NCBI RefSeq assembly: GCF_002918555.1
Contig: NZ_PQMB01000007.1
Span: 1-64,000 of the forward strand
DNA: 64,000 nt
Direction of reading: 5' to 3'
Origin: Citrobacter amalonaticus
GTDB taxonomy: Bacteria; Pseudomonadota; Gammaproteobacteria; Enterobacterales; Enterobacteriaceae
Shown here piece after piece: positions 61,687-64,000 of the stretch (positions are counted from its first letter, which is position 1; every line of letters starts with the position of its first letter). The notes under the pieces were generated by a model. It was not told the DNA's origin. It saw only the letters and a program-made list of their open reading frames with translations, and ran no database searches. Made by a program: the position numbers and the translations under genes.

Positions 61687-64000
61687 TTACGCGATAGTAC
61701 GTTGGATCTCGATAATCTCGAACACTTCGATCATATCGCCAACGCGAACGTCGTTGTAGTTCTTAACGCCGATACCACATTCCATACCATTACGGACTTC
61801 GTTAACGTCATCTTTGAAGCGGCGCAGTGATTCCAGCTCGCCTTCATAGATAACCACGTTGTCGCGCAGTACGCGGATTGGGTTGTGACGTTTAATCGTA
61901 CCTTCAGTAACCATACAGCCCGCGATGGCACCGAATTTCGGCGATTTGAACACGTCACGAACTTCAGCCAGACCGATAATCTGCTGTTTCAGTTCCGGAG
62001 ACAGCATACCGCTCATTGCCGCTTTCACTTCGTCGATCAGGTTATAGATGACGGAGTAGTAACGCAGATCCAGACTTTCCGCTTCAATCACTTTACGAGC
62101 AGAGGCATCGGCACGTACGTTGAAGCCAACCAGGATGGCGTTGGACGCCGCAGCCAGGGTCGCGTCGGTTTCGGTGATACCACCTACGCCAGAACCGATA
62201 ATCTTCACTTTCACTTCGTCGGTAGACAGTTTCAGCAAGGAGTCGGAGATCGCTTCCACAGAACCCTGAACGTCAGCCTTCAGCACGATGTTCACTTCGT
62301 GAACTTCGCCTTCAGTCATATTGGCGAACATGTTCTCAAGTTTAGATTTCTGCTGACGAGCCAGTTTAACTTCGCGGAATTTGCCCTGACGGTACAGTGC
62401 AACTTCACGCGCTTTCTTCTCGTCACGAACCACGGTCACTTCGTCACCAGCCGCTGGCACGCCGGACAGACCCAGGATTTCCACCGGAATGGACGGACCT
62501 GCATCCAGAACTTCCTGACCCAGTTCGTTACGCATCGCACGAACGCGACCATATTCGAAGCCGCACAGAACGATATCGCCCTTATGCAGGGTACCTTCGC
62601 GAACCAGAACAGTCGCAACCGGACCACGACCTTTATCCAGGAAGGATTCGATTACCGCGCCGCTCGCCATACCATTACGTACCGCTTTCAGTTCAAGAAC
62701 TTCAGCCTGCAGCAGGATTGCGTCCAGCAGTTCGTCAATACCGGTACCTGCTTTTGCAGATACGTGTACGAACTGGCTCTCACCGCCCCACTCTTCCGGC
62801 AGAATACCGTACTGGGACAGCTCGTTTTTAACGCGATCGGGATCCGCTTCCGGCTTGTCGATTTTGTTCACAGCAACCACGACCGGCACACCGGCCGCTT
62901 TCGCGTGCTGGATAGCTTCGATGGTCTGCGGCATCACACCGTCGTCTGCTGCAACAACCAGAACAACGATATCCGTTGCCTGCGCACCACGAGCACGCAT
63001 AGAGGTAAACGCGGCGTGGCCTGGGGTATCCAGGAAGGTGATCATACCGTTGTCGGTTTCAACGTGGTACGCACCGATATGCTGGGTAATGCCGCCCGCT
63101 TCGCCAGAGGCTACTTTCGTTGAACGAATGTAATCCAGCAGAGAGGTTTTACCGTGGTCAACGTGACCCATAATAGTCACAACCGGTGCACGCGGTTCAG
63201 ACGCTGCGCCTGTGTCACGGTCGCTCATTACCGCTTCTTCCAGCTCGTTTTCACGACGCAGGATAACTTTGTGGCCCATCTCTTCGGCAACCAGCTGTGC
63301 GGTTTCCTGGTCGATAACCTGGTTGATGGTCGCCATTGCGCCCAGTTTCATCATTGCTTTGATGACCTGAGAGCCTTTAACTGCCATCTTGTTTGCCAGA
63401 TCGCCAACGGTGATGGTTTCGCCAATCACAACGTCGCGGTTAACAGCCTGAGCTGGCTTCTGGAAGCCCTGCTGCAGTGAAGAACCTTTACGCTGTTTGC
63501 CGCCTTTACCACCGCGAACCGCAGCACGCGCTTCTTCACGATCGGCTTTAGATTCCGCGTGTTTGTTGCCTTTTTTCGCCGGACGCGCCGCTTTCGCATT
63601 GCGACCACGGCCACGGCCGCCTTCAACTTCACGGTCGTTTTCGTCTTCGGCCTGGCGGGCGTGTTGAGACGTGGTAACGTGATAATCGCTGGTGTCTTCA
63701 GTAGGCTCAGCGTTATCGGTCCATTTGTTCTCTTCCGCCATGCGGCGAGCTTCTTCTGCTACACGACGGGCTTCGTCTTCAAGCTTGCGACGCGCTTCTT
63801 CTTCCGCTTTACGCTTCAGCTCTGCAGCTTCATTCTCACGGCGGGCTTTTTCGGCCTGGGCGGTTTTGGTCATATCGTCAGTTTGTTGATTGCTCACTTT
63901 GTCTTTTTCCGCAGCTTCACGTTTCGCTTTGTCAGCGGCTTCACGCTTAGCTTGTTCTGCGGCCTCACGTTCAGCTTTTTGTTGCGCCTCGCGTTTGGCT
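61687..64000 (-). CDS. infB: Translation initiation factor IF-2, 5' end missing
   Basis: About 771 codons to the right edge; full-length IF-2 is about 890 aa. The Lys/Glu/Ala/Arg-rich N-terminal region ([18 protein letters not shown]) is followed by the GTPase domain with [16 protein letters not shown] and NKID, then domains III-IV ending in QRTIA. A GTG at 63897 (VSNQQTDD) corresponds to the known internal start of the short form IF2-beta. Brings initiator tRNA to the 30S subunit. Part of the infB-rbfA-truB-rpsO-pnp order. Confidence 0.97.

Noticed and set aside
61885-63123. 412-codon plus-strand ORF opposite infB
   Set aside because: Same antisense effect as for pnp and deaD.

Overview
The window is an enteric chromosome segment. 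Gene content, order and protein sequences follow the Escherichia coli interval from yhaJ to infB closely. Complete N-acetylgalactosamine and galactosamine PTS loci, accessory genes between tdcA and rnpB, and a sulfur amino acid cluster next to tdc point to a close relative of E. coli, most likely Citrobacter. The genus is inferred from gene content only. Comparisons with E. coli proteins come from memory, not from a search.

Layout. Bases 1-231 hold the start of an exported protein that runs off the left edge. Then come yhaJ (minus), yhaK, yhaL and a cysteine desulfidase gene (cyuA, plus). Facing cyuA is a four-gene minus-strand operon: a Cys/Met-type PLP lyase, an NhaC-family transporter, a RidA deaminase and a D-cysteine desulfhydrase-like enzyme. 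The minus-strand tdcABCDEFG operon follows, for anaerobic threonine and serine breakdown, with a CRP site at its promoter and a small divergent ORF where tdcR should be. From 18.8 to 22.6 kb lies a variable block: two DNase-bacteriocin immunity genes, the decayed tail of the nuclease itself, a truncated IS3-family element and two genes of unknown function. It ends at rnpB. Then come garK-garR-garL-garP and divergent garD (galactarate), agaR, and three aga blocks (kbaZ-agaVWEF-agaA; agaS-kbaY; agaBCD) for GalNAc and GalN use. The rest is core: rsmI, lpoA, yraN, diaA, dolP, yraQ, yraR, yhbO-P-Q-S, ubiT, ubiU, ubiV, yhbW, mtr, yrbN-deaD, nlpI, pnp, rpsO, truB, rbfA and infB (5' end beyond the right edge).

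How the genes fit together. The left third is rich in amino acid breakdown. CyuA and the DcyD-like enzyme would release sulfide from L- and D-cysteine. The lyase would act on larger sulfur amino acids and produce enamines and 2-oxoacids. RidA would clear the enamines. TdcE and TdcD could turn 2-oxobutyrate into propionyl-CoA and propionate with ATP gain. The middle third is sugar and sugar acid catabolism under CRP and the repressor AgaR, whose CTTTCG-type operator motifs are plentiful. The right third is envelope, ubiquinone and translation or RNA functions.

The most interesting points are the sulfur amino acid operon, the bacteriocin graveyard and unknown genes between tdcA and rnpB, and three copies of a foldable ~145-195 bp repeat placed immediately before garD, agaB and diaA. 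The apical stem of that repeat shows compensatory changes.
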